From: Phytoseiulus persimilis
Taxonomy: Eukaryota; Arthropoda; Arachnida; Mesostigmata; Phytoseiidae
Assembly: GCA_037576195.1 (NCBI GenBank)
Contig: CM075101.1
Coordinates: 13,020,001-13,084,000, forward strand
Direction of reading: 5' to 3'
Length of the DNA stretch: 64,000 nucleotides
Part shown: positions 13,301-28,300 of the stretch, in pieces
Numbering within the stretch: position 1 is the first letter of the stretch
Layout of the letters: every line of letters starts with the position of its first letter
Translations under genes and position numbers: made by a program
The notes under the pieces: model-generated
Seen by the model: only the letters and a program-made list of their open reading frames with translations
Databases searched by the model: none
Told to the model about the DNA's origin: nothing

Positions 13301-16300
13301 GATCAAACTGGGTTTTCCGTCGGATGTTTCGGAAGTAGGATTTGAAACTCTGCGGAAGGGTCAGCTCGCGCGTACCTGAACCTCGATCTGGCGATGGATA
13401 GTTGTGATAGATCCGATCCAAGATTTATTTAGTCTGAAACTCACTTGTCAGAGACGGTCCCGATGGTATTGGAGCAGGTAGTCGGACAATCATCCGCTTC
13501 ATGACCAATTTTCGGTTGGAAGAAAAAGGCGAACGGAAGTGTCCAATAGCGTTTTCGGTGGGCACTGCTTCGAACGAACCAACGATAGTCCCAACCGATC
13601 GTACTCCTAGGGTTCTCGTTGCTTCCGGCGTATGAAGTTCTCCGCATGAAGCTCCGTGCGGCGGAGGGAAGATAATGACCTTACAATGCAGATTCGTAGG
13701 CGGATGCTCGTATATTGCGCCGGAGAACCTGGGCGAAAGCTGTCCCAGATGAAGAAGCAAGCTGGTTAAAGCTGATCTGGGACGTCCAGAATCGAGCAGC
13801 GCCGCGCATCGAGCGCTACCAAATGATTCGACACTCTGCATCCCGGGGCTTCCTCAGTCTGATCCAGATACGGTCTTTCTCATAGATCTTTTTCCGGCAG
13901 GCACTGACTGTGTAACGGCGCCCGCTTTCCAAAACCGTCACACTGGGGCTCGATTTCTCTCATTTCGTTTCGAGGCCATCGGCAATTAGTGTTTTCTCCA
14001 GGGGCGTCCGGAGTGTCCCAATCAAATACGGAAAGGGAGCCGCTTGCTTATCTCTCGGACTGGCGCTCTCCTCGAGAACCTGCAGAGACATCGATTCTAA
14101 AGCCTCACATTTCTCCCGTGCTGGCTTTGATTGGATCCCGGATATCTGGCCATCTATCTATTTATCCAACTTCAGAGGTGAATCGTCTGTGCCTGTTGTG
14201 TGCACGCATTATCCGCCGCGTCCGCTTTTCCGCCGTGTTCCTCTCTCTTTGTCGTTGTCTTCTTCTTCCGATGCTGTCGACGCAGATCGAGCGTAGCGGG
14301 CCGTATCCAGAACTCGTTTTCGGATTATGAGTATTCGGAGCAGCCGGCGGCGTGGCGAGTCGTTGAAACCTTTATCCGCGACTTTCAGATGAAGAAAACA
14401 AAATCGGAGGAGATCCCGACCAAGCTGTGGACAGTAGCTGATTTGGCGTTGAGAAAGATGTCATCTGCTCCGCGAGCGAGTGGGTTCTTTCTTCTCCCCT
14501 CGTCATCGTCGTTACCAGCCGACTAAGGCAGTCAGTTCGGCTCCACGGATTTTATCGAAGACATCTGAGATTCGTGGCGACGACCCGCAGCTCAGCTCCT
14601 CTTGTAGATATCTTCCTTCGCGGCCACTTCGGCCAGATTTATCCCTCGGCAGCGTGGATCAGCGGTCGAGTGAGCGCCCACTTCAGGCAATGAAACCAGA
14701 TACTGATAGACTGAAAACATCGATGAACGCCATCCGTTATGCCTACACCGTTCTTCGACATCGGAGCCACGAGGAGATGTCCAGCTTGAGAAGCACCGAG
14801 GGGGAAAGGAGTGGAAAGTCAGAACAGATGAAACTCTTCGACACTGCTAGGGGTTCTCCCCGGGAGGGAGGGAGCGGGAGGCCGAGCGAGCGACAAGGCG
14901 TTTCTCCTTTTCTGTATTGAGCTCCTCCGATCTCCCTCGGGCAGCACCGGAGGCTGATGCATCCGTGACTGTTCGTTGACGTGACCAAAAAGTTTTCTTC
15001 CTCAACGTCCGCCGTCCGGACAGCGTCGTTTTTCTCGCCAGCGCTCCTTCAACTTCTCCTATTTTGAGGCTCAATTCAAACAAACTTCGCCTGAGAACAA
15101 CTCCATAAGACCAGGCGGCCGGGCAAGGCAGACGAGCGAATGGAGCGAGCGGGCGACAAGCCGAGAGAAACCACGAGAGGAAAAGTGAACGCGGGCAAAG
15201 TTTGGTGGCGAAACAATTTCGGAGCGATTTCTGAAATATTTCGCTGCGACTGTCGTGCATGCACGAATTTTCCACTTTGTTCAAACTCACGGCAGTCTCC
15301 CAGGGAGACTTTTTCTTTATTCTCTCTTCTGGCAGTCTCTCAGGGAGTGTTAGAGTTATTTAGAACCTCTGCCCCGAAGCAGCTTCCTCGAAGCCGCCGC
15401 TTTCACGCGGGGAGTCTTGCTGAGCGCCCCCAGGTCACGAATGGAGACAGAAAAACGATTCCCTTTCGACTTGAATGCGCAGACGATTCCGGGGAAGGTC
15501 TTCATAAAATAGGCAGAAAAATCCAGTGTCAGGAGAATCTCTCAGGCCCTGATTCTGGGTTCTTGGCCTTCTCAACGACGGAGATCTTCCCGAACACATA
15601 TCGATGACCACGGTGCCGCACATGATAACTGTGACCACAGCGAGGTGTCGTCGAGAGTCTCCTCTATGAAATCCATGATTGTCTGACCGCAATTTAATGG
15701 GGAACGAGGCTTGGTCGCCGCCGTCCGGATTTCCCCTCCTCGGAGTCAGTCGCATCAAGTTCTGAAGTCAGCGGTCGTTCAACGGCCGGACCAAGCCTGA
15801 ATTGTGAGACTCCGAGTCCTCCCACTCAAAGAGATCTGTTAAAACGTAATTGCGTGTGTGAAACGAAGCTCCGTGCTGACACGCCATAGTGTTTGCCATT
15901 ATCGTTACTAAGGCCATCATCACTTTCATTATATCGTAATCATCATCGCTTCGGTCGGCAAGAACCGATCTCGACGCTCTGTTTGGAAGAGAACAACAAC
16001 CGTTAAAATTCGATGTCGATGGAACTACGAACTGATCTTCTACGCGATTGTCTCGCCGAACCGGAGGGATGGTGTAAATAATTTACATCTGAGCGGGCGC
16101 CGAATCATGGCGACCATTACGGGCGGTTGAGAACTTAATATCGTTTGTCGCAGCGCTCTCCTCTTCAGCGCGTGGAACTCCGGCCCCATCACCGACGGAT
16201 CGGTCGAGAACCACTTATCGTGATCGAATTCGAATTCCCCGGGTTCGGGATTAACGACGACGACGACGACGACGAAGCGCGGGAACCAGTTGAATTCTCA

Positions 16301-19300
16301 GCGGGATCGATCGTTGCATCCACTCGGGCGTCGTGCGTTCCAAACGTATCAGTCATTCAGTTCGTCCGTCAGTTGTTCTGCTTTGACGTGCGGATTCTGT
16401 GGAGTGCTAGACGGAAGGCTTTCGCAGGACAGCTCCTCAACGATATAAGGCATCGAAGAAGGCTGCCTTCGCCGCCGCAAACGAGTTCGTTGGAAGTCCG
16501 AAGAGGGGGAGGGAGGAAGGAAGGAAGCAGCAGGCGGATCGAGCCGGCAGGCGGACGCACTGAGGAAGTTCGGTGGTCGAATTCGCTTTGGCTCCACCGT
16601 TGCCTCGGTCGCTGGGTCTGGGGACGGTCAGGGCGGCATAGTTCGAGCCTTACCAGCCGGCCAACGAAGCGAGCGACGAACAGAGGGACAGACGGACGCA
16701 CGGACCGACCAAGTGAACACCAAACCAAGCCAACCGAGCAAGCCACTAGCTGTAGATCTCAATTCTGAGCACGTTTGTTTGAAAAGCTTCCGCGCAAAAA
16801 ATGGATCGACTTGTGATTCTAAGACGTACGCGCCGAGACACCGGCGCGTCGTACGGCCACCGGTCCGCCCAGCAGCTCGGCTGTCGTCGTCTTGGGGGAA
16901 AACTCTCTTCAAAAAATGAAAATCGTATTCAAGTGTTCGTTCTACTGTAACAATATTCGCTCGCTGAGAGAATACACATCACAGAGAGGGAAGATAGCGT
17001 TGGGAGATAACCCGCGAGATGCTCACGGAGGTTCCCATGCCCCGATCAGTGACTTTACGTCTCACAGAAGTTCGTTCCTGCTGAAAGAGGCTTTTCTTTC
17101 GTTTGGGGACTTTCTCTCTCCGAAGCGAATTTGTCTGCAGCATGAAACGAAGTGGGGCGTTCGTGTGAGAAGTTCACCCCGGAGTGGAGAGTGCTCGTCG
17201 CATCGTTCAAATTAGGACCTCCATTGGATGGAGCTTAGATTGGGAAACAGTTTCAAAAGTTCTCGGAACCTCCTCGAATCTCCCGGAACTTTCAGGACGA
17301 GAATGTTCCTTCATTGGCCTGTTTCCTTTTTATAACCCTTCCACGAGAGGAGCGCCGGATCCCCATAACACATGTTTGATTCAAAAGCGCTTCCTACAAA
17401 ACAGGCTTCCCGTCCTTTGATCGGTGTCCTGGAAGCTTCCCCAAATCTTCCCTCTCTAGCCTCCGAGACCGAGTCGAGTCTCGGTAACAACAGTAGCGGA
17501 GAAGAGTCAAGTTCGTCGGGACTCTGAAGATCCAAGCCACAGATTTACAGAGGCCTTCGATGAGTTCAGTTGATCGAGCCAACTGTCTGAAAGATGTATG
17601 GAACTGCGGCGGTTTTTTATTCGTGGCAACTCGGAGAACTGGGGTGGCTTCCATGATTCCGATTCCTTCGCACGAGTGCTGAAGGCCGGAGCCGGAGGCG
17701 GAGAGACGTTCAGGAGTAAACCCCTGAAGTCGACTGCTTTCCACTCCAAATGTGTAGTTGAGGATCAGTGGCAGGAAGAGTTGAAACCAGAGGTGAAACA
17801 ATTACCCCCGATGCTCATTGAGAGGAGCCAGACGTGGAAGACTGGAAACAATCTCCACCTGATCAGCGCCATCTGTTCTCGCTCTCTTCGAACGGACTGG
17901 GGAGACTTGCGTTCAACACGTTTCGTCGTGTTCGCTGTCAAAGATCGCTCCTGATCAATAAGGAGGACGGGATCGACGGGTTGTGGTGGGAGTCGACGGA
18001 AAAAACGGGAAGATCCGTGCTTCCCGCTCCGATTTCGGTGCCCTTCTCTCTCTTTTGCCCGCAATGCCTGATATTTCCGTGAGATAGAAACATCTTCCCT
18101 GACCGCCCCCTCCATCACTTCCCCCGTAGCGCGGTTTCTCGTCGTAACCCGTCACTGTAGTGATTTTTTCCTTATATCGTTTGACGTTGCGTCGCCCTTG
18201 GCTACCCTGGGGGATGGTTCGATTTCCGATGCGACTTTCCTCTCATCCTTTGCAACCACTGGAGTTCAAGCTTCACGCAAGCCGTCAGTCGCTCAGTCGG
18301 AGGGTCGGCTCGTCTGTCTCGGTGTCGGAACCGAAGTTCGCCGCAGAACGCAGCTCCTTGACAGAGTCGCTCGACTTGACTCCCCCGACAGACAGACAGA
18401 GGAGGGAACGGTGGTATTTTGTTTGTTTGCGACTCGCCCGCTCCATTCTCTCCAGTCGCACGAATTGTAAAAACTTTCTTCTCCGATTCTCCGTCATCGA
18501 GTTGTTGACTGCGATCCGAATGACTCTGCTGGTCGCAAACGGTCTCGTCTCGCTCCGATTTGCTGCTCCTCATCGTGCGACTACGCGACGACCGCGTAAC
18601 GACGGTTGCGCGACTCGACGGAGGAACAACGACAATCCATTAGTCGTTTGGTTTTCACCCCGGCAGACGCTTGCTCGTCGGTCGACGCGTTTAACGTCCC
18701 GTTCCCATCACTACAGAGTACGATTTCATCAAGTGTCGGATGTCCGAACGTGGGAATTCCAAATCAATGCCGTGGAACCCTTCAGAGGTCATCATCACGT
18801 ACGCGGGACGGCTCGATTCGCCACCATAGGTGATAGGCTCCGCTCCACCGAGCATCTAGTGAGTAGCTCGGAGGCGATACTCGGCAGCTCCCAAGTATTC
18901 CGACCGGCTTGGGAGAGTGCGGCCAATCCTGGGTCGCGTGAGAAGAGGTTTCGACGTCGATTGGTTTCAACGCCGATGAGGAATCCAATTCTCTCGTCGC
19001 CATCCGTCGCACTGCAAACGAGCGTTCTAAAACGCCATACTGAGATCGAGGCACTCATGTCTTCTACACGACCTGTGTTTTTGTTCCAAGATGCTCCGAG
19101 GTTTTTGTTTACTGCTCTCCGAGTTTTCCGGCTGGTGAAAACAATTCGTTCACAATGTCGAGAATACGGTGTAAAGAATGGGCGGGCGGAAACCCGAATC
19201 TGTCGAGCGTTCTATAGAAAAGTGAAAAACCAGATAAGCCCGAAGAAGAGGAGGGGTACACCGAGGCGAAGCTGGCCCGCTCTTCATTTTGTTGTGAAGT

Positions 19301-22300
19301 ATCGCCAAGCTGAGATGTTAAGTGAATTGAGTGAGCTACGCGAAGCGAGATTCGGAGCGGACGGGCAGGCGGCGGCCGCGCTCTTCCGTCCGATGGCGGT
19401 TGCTCGGCAAAACCGAGGCGCGATGAAAAGCCGAGTTAATCTCGTCGTTTATCGACCGATGCCGACGCTGCGGCTCGTCTGCGGGCGAACGGATTGACTC
19501 AACGCGACTCCATCACGCTGTTAATTCTTTCTCTTTAGCGATTTGTCTGCCTGTTTATTGAAGTCGTGCGTGCATTGTGCGTCTGTGAGTGTCTCATTAC
19601 GAGCCCACCAGCACCACAACCAACACCAGAAATCGACGAGACGCGAAACTCCCAACCGGCGAGTTTCGATCCAATCGACAAGACGCTGTGGAAGAGCGAC
19701 TGTTCGAAGATACTGTGAGGAGGAGGGCGCCTGTTGAGCTTGTTCACTGTCTCCATCGAATCCAATCAGTCGATGGAAATTCCCTCGTCTCCCTCGTCGG
19801 GAACTTTGAACCTTTCACGGTCGTTCGAGCTTAGTGAACCATGGCGATGGAGGTCAAGCGCTGGCTCATCAGCTGAAACTGTGGAACTCTGTTGAATCGA
19901 TCCGAGGCCTATGCGTTCGAATCGAGCGCCTATGGCGGCTGAGTCTAGCGCTCAGATAGTCGGAGCCGGACGCAATCTCAGCTCTTGAAGGTACGAAAGC
20001 GAATTTCAGAGATCACGAGAAGCAGCGACGTACCGAGGAAATTCCTAGGAGATGAAAGGCGACGAAACCGCTAGAAAACCGAACGATCCGTAGTGACGGA
20101 TGAGAGTAATCCAATTGATTCATTCAGAAGAGGATCACAAACAGAAGATTAATGGGTTCGTATCGAACGATTCCTCATCCATGCGCGGTGGAAGTAGGCG
20201 TCGACAACCGAAGGGGAGCGCTTCCCTTTCCGCACATGAGCCCTTTTTCATCTTTTCTATTTTTTGGCGGCGAACGCTCCAACAAACGAGCGTGACGGCG
20301 CCCAAACAATCTATTGTCGTGGATCTTCGTATATCCGACTTGTTGTATGGCTGGAAATGAAATAACAGATCTTTTCTAATATTTGACGAATTGGCCTCGA
20401 GTAGCCATTGGACGCGACGGCAGGATTTCGTGACTTTCCCAGAATCAAATAATGAACAGCCATCATTATTATGTCTGTCTGTCTGTCTACCCATCTATCT
20501 ATGCGGTCATCTATCGATGGAAGACGTCATAGAGCAGGATGTACTTTATTTCATCTCCCGTCGGTCTTCACCCAGTGGTCAAATGTGGCATTACGAGCGG
20601 AGAATATCCCTTCTTGATGGAAGCTTGCCCGGCCGCTTGCGGCTCCCCCCGTTCCGAGCGACTCCCTCCGCTGCAGTTTTCTCGCTTCGACGATGTTGCT
20701 GGCTGGCTTTCTTGCTCAGCCGCTTCTTTGGTGTTTGATTAAGTCATTTTCTGAAACGACACAAAATCGCGTCGATTCACCGAAGCTCAATGTTTACTGC
20801 AAGACGAAACCGATTGCGACCGGCCTGCCAACCGAGCGTCGGCCGGACCGACTGCCTGAAGAGCCAATTTCAGTTTGACGCAAAACCCTCAATTGTCGAC
20901 GAAGCTGTTGAAGAAAGAACCGACAGGAGATTCCATAGCATGCGGCAGCCGCGGTCCATGGTTGCGGCGTACAGCCGCAGATTATCTGCTATCTGTTCAC
21001 CGATGGCAGTCGAGCGATTCATAGAAAGTCTCCTCGACTCCCGTCGATGTTGCTTCCCGCTCTCCGTCCCGTGGCTGCGGTTTTCGGTTTCAAGTCCCCC
21101 GATTGTGAGCCTTACTGGCGCTGCATGGACGTTACATGCCCAGACGTAGGCCGCGTCGCGGTCCGAGCCGAGCTCGGGCTCGTCAGTCGTCGATTCTCAT
21201 CGTTTGACAGGGTTCAAGCGAAATCCCAGTGAGTCATTCCGACAGTGAGGCTGCCCCGGATGGATCTTCAGAAGCCAGCGACCCGGCCAGTCCGCTAGCC
21301 TGGGCGCATACAAGTTCGCTCCGAGTTTCTTGCCTCGCTTTGCCCCTCCCCCGAACCCCGGAGAAGGTTTCGCCTGGCTGCACCATTAGCCCCGCTTAAG
21401 AATGAGAAGACCTCTCCTTCTTCCTATTTTATTCTCGGCAGCCAACAGGGGAGCAGGGCAGCCGGGCGGGTGGGCGAACCGCGCAGGGCAAGGCGAGCAT
21501 TCAGTCAGTCACTTTGTGACTCAGACAGGGTTTCAAAGCTCCAGCAAATTGAGAGATTTTCGGCGCTGGCGTAAACTTTCGCTCTCCCTTCGTTTGCTCC
21601 ACGATGAATCGTCGGGCTGAGGTTCGACCGACCGGAGCTGGCGCTGATGTGATTCCGCGGCCGGCCCGCCGGGTTGACATCACTCAGCCATCAATCGAGC
21701 GCTACATTCCCGATCCAGAGTTGAGGCTTCAAGCTGAACTAAACCTGTCGCTCTCGCGTTGGATAAGGTATCGAGCGAGTGGCTGAGACGAGGCATCGAA
21801 TCGAATTCGAGGCTCCCGACTGCGAGGGAACGACGACGCGCAGGGGTAGGGAAGTCTGACGGACTCGAACGTGCACGTAGTTGGTGTTCCACGTGCAGCC
21901 TCCAAGGTTTCGGGCCGCTATGGGGCTGGCGAAGGATGCCGCTCCCTCCTGTCGAGGAGTTAATACTTCACGCACCTTGGTTGAGAGATTGAATCTGACG
22001 CGGCGGTGAGTCTCCCTGAAAAATGGACGGAGCAGGCCCGTCGGGACGGCCGGAATCGATCCGGCGGCGCTTCTTGTCCTCTGTGGCTTGCCGGTCGGCG
22101 AAGCCATTAAGTTGGCAAATGTTTACAATGTAATTTTCCACCGCGGTGAGCCGGAGCCGTGAAACCGCTGACGGACAGCCTGCTGCAGAATGTTTGAATA
22201 GGGGTAACGACGGACGGTGGTGTGACGGCCGCACGGACTCATAAGAGGTTTATTCGCGGAAGGGAAACTTCCCTCACGCGGCGGATGAGCTCCGAGATCG

Positions 22301-25300
22301 GCGGTGTTTGCTCCGATCGCCAGGTGTCTATTCGGAGTCGGAACTCGTCTTCGGAAAACGCGACTTCAGTGCGCGTGCGCAAGCGAACTGATTGCGCTGC
22401 TGTTGGGAGATTCCCCGGAGCGCGGCCATTTCCAACCATTCGAGCGGTTCCCGCCCAATCAATTTCTCCCGATCTGATCGGAAAGCCATCGAAACAGAGT
22501 TCGAAGGAGGCGGCGGTGCACGACGGAGAATGCTCGCCGAGGCGTACTCGCGACATTGTCTCCGTATCTCTGATTCTGTCCGCGTGGACATTCACCGAGA
22601 GACAGCCCTGCGGAAGCCGTGCACGATGTTTCGCTGGTCCAAATGAAGATTGATCCTGAGATAATGTTACAAGCTCCACGTCAGCGTGGACTTCCAGCCG
22701 TGTGTTTATCGCTAAACGCGGTTTATTCTTTCACATTTTCGTGCAGTCGTCAACACGTTGTCTCCGTAGGTCTGGCGAATGAAGATTGGGTTGAATCGCC
22801 CTTCTCCCGATTGAAGAAACAAACCACTAGGGATCGACCAGGGAGTCGACGATGGATTCTTCGCGTAGGAAGAGCTCGGTGGAGAGCATGTGGGCACGGA
22901 GCTCGAGTGCTGCGCAGTGAGCGATCGCAGGCCATGTACTCGGATAAATATGCGTGTGTAAAAGCGCATGTCCATTTTCTCCTGGGGCCTCAACAGATGA
23001 AGTCATCATCGGAGTCACATTTTCGATCGTGACTTGAAAGCTACCGCGGTGAGGGGTCCCCACCGAGTCTCGCTCAGCCATCCAGTCAGTCAGTCAGTCG
23101 GTCGGTCGGTCGGTCGGTCGGTCGGGCGGGCGGTCAGCTGGGCGGTCACATTTTCTGCCTCATCTATCCGTGGCTCGGTGGAAGCGAATCACTGAGTGCT
23201 GACATATCTCGGATGAGAATCCTCAGAATCCAGGCTCGGGCTTCGTGCGTGATGACCGAGAAGATCTCCATAATCCCCGACATTAACCTGGAGCAGCGAG
23301 TTTCGAGCACGCTGAGACTTGAAGCGCGCTCACCGGGGATCTCATCCATAGATTGTGGAAAAACATCCCAAGTTTGAGGGAAATGGTCGCTCGGCCTCGG
23401 GGAATTGACGCTGGGTCGTTGACAAACGTTCGGGGACCGACGGACAATTTGAGTCAAACTCGGGAAGGAGAGCTTCCGCGGGTATTGGAACGATGCGGAG
23501 GTAGTTGAACGAAACAATGGGATAGGAGATTGCCTCCAAGGATGAGCGAAGACGGCAAAAATGTGGCAACAGCGAAGGAACGGGGACCGTTGTGTTCCTG
23601 TTCCGACTGTTGTTGTTTTTTTCGTTTCTTCTCGTCGTCGAAGTCGACGTTTTCTCTGCTGAGCCGCTGCTCCTCTTCACATCCTACCGAAGACAGCCGC
23701 CACCGCCGCCGTCTGGAGCACTTGCCAGCAGCTGTCTTAAATGGAATCAGCGTTTAGTTCCTTCCACAGCTGCTGCTGCGGCTACTCCCTCGACTTGAGA
23801 GCAGACGGAGCAAGTTGGAAATAATTGCATTGAACAAAAGACGACGAGGGAACGGAGTCGAATGATGGGACTGCGGAGCAGGGAACAACAGACGACGCAG
23901 ATGGATACACGACCACCACTTGCAGCAGTCGTGGTCGAAGTGACGCTGGGATTCGTCGACGTGATCCTTGATGGAGCCAGTTTTTATCGGCGCACGTAGC
24001 GTCCTCGTTGACGCCGTCAACGACAACAGATCTGCTTCGTCATCATGCATACGTCAAATAGCTCAATGGCTTGACTCGTCAGTGAACTACTCAGACGCTT
24101 TTTCCGAAGAGTTATCCAGCATCCCTGTCTCGAGACGAAGCCCACAATGACTCTCTGCGCATGAATCTCCGAGAACCGACCCCCAGCTTCCCCCCCCCCC
24201 CTGGGTTCCAGAATTCGCGACGATGGGGACGTTCCCGCAGGGAAACGAACACGTCCTGTATGGGCTGAGTTCAGTGCCTCTCGCCCCCAGATCCCCGTCT
24301 GCGCTCGGGTTTGAACGCTGTCTCCCTAAGATGATCATCTCCAGTGCTCTTCGATCGTCTCAAAACACCCTCATGTGTGCGTGTGTCGAATCCACCCGGT
24401 TGAACGAAGTGATACGAGGTCAACTCGAGAAGTGATGCACGTAGCGTGACGAATGCACGTTGTCCGGCGGCATGAATCAAACTATATTCGTTGATTTGAA
24501 GTTGGTTAGTCGTACCAAGCTGTTCCCTCTCACCGAAAAGCGAAGGGACTTCGTGCCCCTTCGAATACTAGGACGAGGAAACACTGAGACTGAGTCAGAT
24601 CATTCTCAATGTGTGTTCGGGAATTGTGTAACGGTCGAATCTGGAGAGAGCGTTGCAAGGGGAGAGCGGAAAACTAGAATTGAATTCACTAAAAACCCGA
24701 CTCGGCCCATTCGTATGTGGCCACAGTTGAGGGTACGGCGCGGCGAAATCTGTAACCCAACCGATGCAAAGCAGCTCCGGATCCTCGAGGCGAGAGATTC
24801 CTGAGCCCCATTGAGTTCCAATCAGATTAATATTTTCTTCTCACTCCTATCGTTGGAGCTGAGGCTCCTCTCAAACGCTGCGCCGCGTCGGAACGACGAC
24901 CCTCCTCAAGTGGACTTCTCGGACACCCTCGTAACGGACATTCTCAATATGAGATGGGTATAACCGAGCTCGGCAAGAGCGGGTGGCTTCCATACGTCAA
25001 AGTCAAAGAGCCATTCATCCGAACGGTTTCGGGATTCTGAAATATTCGGAAAGATATCTCTTGGTCGCGGAGGCTGTTTGACGGCTCTATCTGGAGGGTC
25101 AGGAAGATCGGCTTTTCTCGTGGCGATGTGAAAAATGGCTTCGGACACTTCGAGGAAAGTTCAAGTAATTTGGTGGTCGATTCAAGCGTCCACTGCTATC
25201 TTTCAGTTAACAGTCACAGAGTATGCGGCGGCGGTCGCTGCTGCTTCTGATGGTGATTTTCGGAGGCAGTAAATCAGCCACGGCCAGAGCGGCGAGCATT

Positions 25301-28300
25301 ACGTAGAAGCAAGCAGCGCAGTGGTTTTAGGGGCCGCACCATGCCCGCCCGCTCGCCCGCCTGTTTCCCTAACTGTCTGTTGGCCGGCCGGTCGGTCAGC
25401 CGCCCGCCCGCTTGCCTGCCTCTGTCGATTTTTCTGCTGCTGCTGGTACTACAGGCGCTCATAGCACTCGAATAAACGATCTCCCACTGCGAGAACGAGC
25501 GTTCAGCCGCCCTTAAATTCCGCAACAGGATTGTGTACTGGATGTCATTGCTCAGCGACGGATGCCGGACATTCGCTGCGGAGCTACCGAGAACCAGGAA
25601 GAGAAAACAGGAGTCATGCTTTCTCGGCTTCCTTTCGCCGACTGAGGTCTCCGGGGGCGAGAGACTTGGGGCGGCTGCGCCCAGAGCTACTCACGCTCAC
25701 GTCGGTGGATAATGTAGAAATGTGACAGAACACGAGTAACGATGGAGGCCGGAACGAGAGTTCGTGATCAGCAGACATCGGTGGACGCAGCGGTTCTGTT
25801 TCCCTCCTCGCTAATACTCTCGCTGGAATCGTCGGCCGACTCGGCGGCGGGAAAAGTGAAAAAACACGCACCGAAATCATTTTGTTTCAAAAACGAAAGT
25901 CGCTAACGAGCAGAACCGCTCGCGCCGCTCGAAAGCCTGTACGTTACGAAGGCCGCCGTGGTAACGAGGCTACGGACGCTTTCAACGTATCTTCGTGCCA
26001 CTCAATCATTTTCATGAAGGAGCTCATTTCTTTTGTACTGTAGCGTTGGAACAATCATCGAAATTGTACTTTGCTGGCGTGCAGAACCGTAAGAGGAAAA
26101 CGGGGGGATCAGAGGGAGCGAGCGAGCCAGCGAGCGATTGAAGGAGGGACGAACAAAAAGAAATCACGCTGAGCCACTTTGATCACAATCATGGCAATGA
26201 TGATGACGACGACGAGGGTTCTCATCATCACGATTTGGGCTTGTTGTTTGTGTCACTGTTAGTGCACGCCTGGCCCGTCAGTCGGTTCGTTGGTCGGTCG
26301 GTTGGATGCAGTCGTACATGCGCGCTGCTCGACGGACGGCTTGTTGTTTTTAGGAACAAGAGAGCGGAAAACCTTCTTCTGTTAGAGAAACATTCGACGA
26401 TGGTTGGGGCGGTTCTCGTAGAATCGTTGTTGAGGTACCCATAGAAAACCCGAAGGCGTGGCCTGTGATTGTTGTGTTGTCATTGCGAGCAAAAAAGGCA
26501 CGATATGGATCAGAGCAGCTCGACTCGCCGCCAGAACTTCGGTGACAATTTCCAGCGTTTCTCCACCACGAGCGGGGTTGGAGATTGTCCGATTGCAGTC
26601 GAGAGAGCGAGCATCGAACTCGAGTCGCTCGTCCTGTCGATCAGACTAAACATCCTCAACTGAGAGCCACCTGTAGCCCCGGCTGACGAAACTGTTAACT
26701 CGAAACCAGGGGTTTCTGCTCGGCCACCTTGTAAGAAAACCGGGGGAATAGCGCGAGATGCAGAGGGGAATCGAGGCCTTTAGAGAAATTTGTCAGCGAA
26801 CTAACCAGCCGGGCGATCATGAGATCACATCGGCTCGGTGTACTCAGCTGGGCGATCGGTGTTTCGGTGGATGCTTGCTCGGCAGACGATGTGTGACGTT
26901 TCGGTTTAGCAAGTGTATTCGGAGAGAGCGAGGACCAGAGGGATGCGGACGGGACGAGAGAGAAGCGATAACCAGGGAGCCGCATTCTATGCAGACTTGT
27001 GTGCCCTGCTGCGGAGGAGGAGTTCCGAAGGAATGCCGACAATCCGAGTGCTGCTCAAGCCATTCAAACATTTCTTTGATGACGACGGCTTAGAGGGCGA
27101 CGACGACGACCAATCCCACAACAACAACAACAACGATAATCGCAAAAATGAGAAAGGAAACTCGAGACTGGACCACTGTAAGGCCCGTCGCCTTTCTTCC
27201 TCTTTCGTCGTGGAGTTTTTTTGTGGTCGAAAAATCTTGCACCGAGACGGACGAAGACGAGCGAGGAAGAAAGGCAAGCATTCATGTATCTCTTGGTCGG
27301 CTTTATCTAAAGTGGTCTACCCACATCGACTCACTCGTCGGCGGTGTGCGCTTGCTCTCCCCGGGCAGACACAGGTCTTTCTCTCGGTCGGCTCGGTCAG
27401 TGTCTCTCTCTCTCTTCGATGTCGTCGTCGTCGTTGCGGCGGCGGCGGTTTTTATGGTACGACAGTTCAAGCAACGGTGAGAGATAGCGGAACGTGCTGT
27501 TTCAGCAGCTGCGGTCTTCGATGCCACAGAAAAGCAGGAAACATATTAGAAAATAAAACATACAAGCGGGCTCAGCTCTCTCCACCGCAACGTGCGCTCG
27601 CCTGTCTTCGAGGAGAGGTCGGACGGACTGACGGACGGGTGGGTATGTTATCTGATATGCAGTAAACCGCTAAAATCAGCCTTGGGGGCTGTTCGGAACT
27701 CGGATGGGCGAGAACGCGGAGATAGACGACGCGGGCTGAAAAGCAGGAAAGAAAGGAAAGACGCCACGAAAATTCGTTCGAATCTGGCTGACGGAGAATT
27801 GAACGATTCCGATGATAACTTATCTTAATGCTCGCTACATACGAGGATCGCTCTAGTCCGACCGTCGTCGTTGCCCCCGCGGCCGTCGCCGAGTGCGTGT
27901 CGGAGCGATCCGTGTCGATGGTCTTTGCACGAGAACATGTGCGCTGAGACGTTCTCACAAAGCGCTCCACGATGCCAACTGTCGGACGGACTCTGAATTC
28001 TCTGTTTACTTGAAAATTTGATTGATCATCCGACTGACTGATCGGCCAGCCCCTCAAGTGAGCGACCGGACGACTGACTCGCGTCTCACTGAGTGAAAAG
28101 TTGTCGAGCTTATGTCGATGTGTTCTTGGAAATCACGATCACTGAACTTCCCACTCACTTAATGGCAGCAATCAAAAGTCGATGGAACAGAGACAGGAAG
28201 AATCGTCAGACATGGGGACGAACGAGCGCACGAACGAGTGGAGGGACGAAAAGACGCTTGGACCTTTGACAAATATGGACAAACGACGATTCCGCCCACG

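Noticed and set aside
16145-16768. 207-codon ORF in intron 1
   Set aside because: Contains the ACG microsatellite and an Arg/Gly/Thr-rich tail; no recognisable domain.
26913-27665. 250-codon ORF in intron 1
   Set aside because: Rich in Arg, Ser and Asn/Asp runs derived from simple triplets (GAC, AAC, GTC); no domain and competing ORFs on the other strand.
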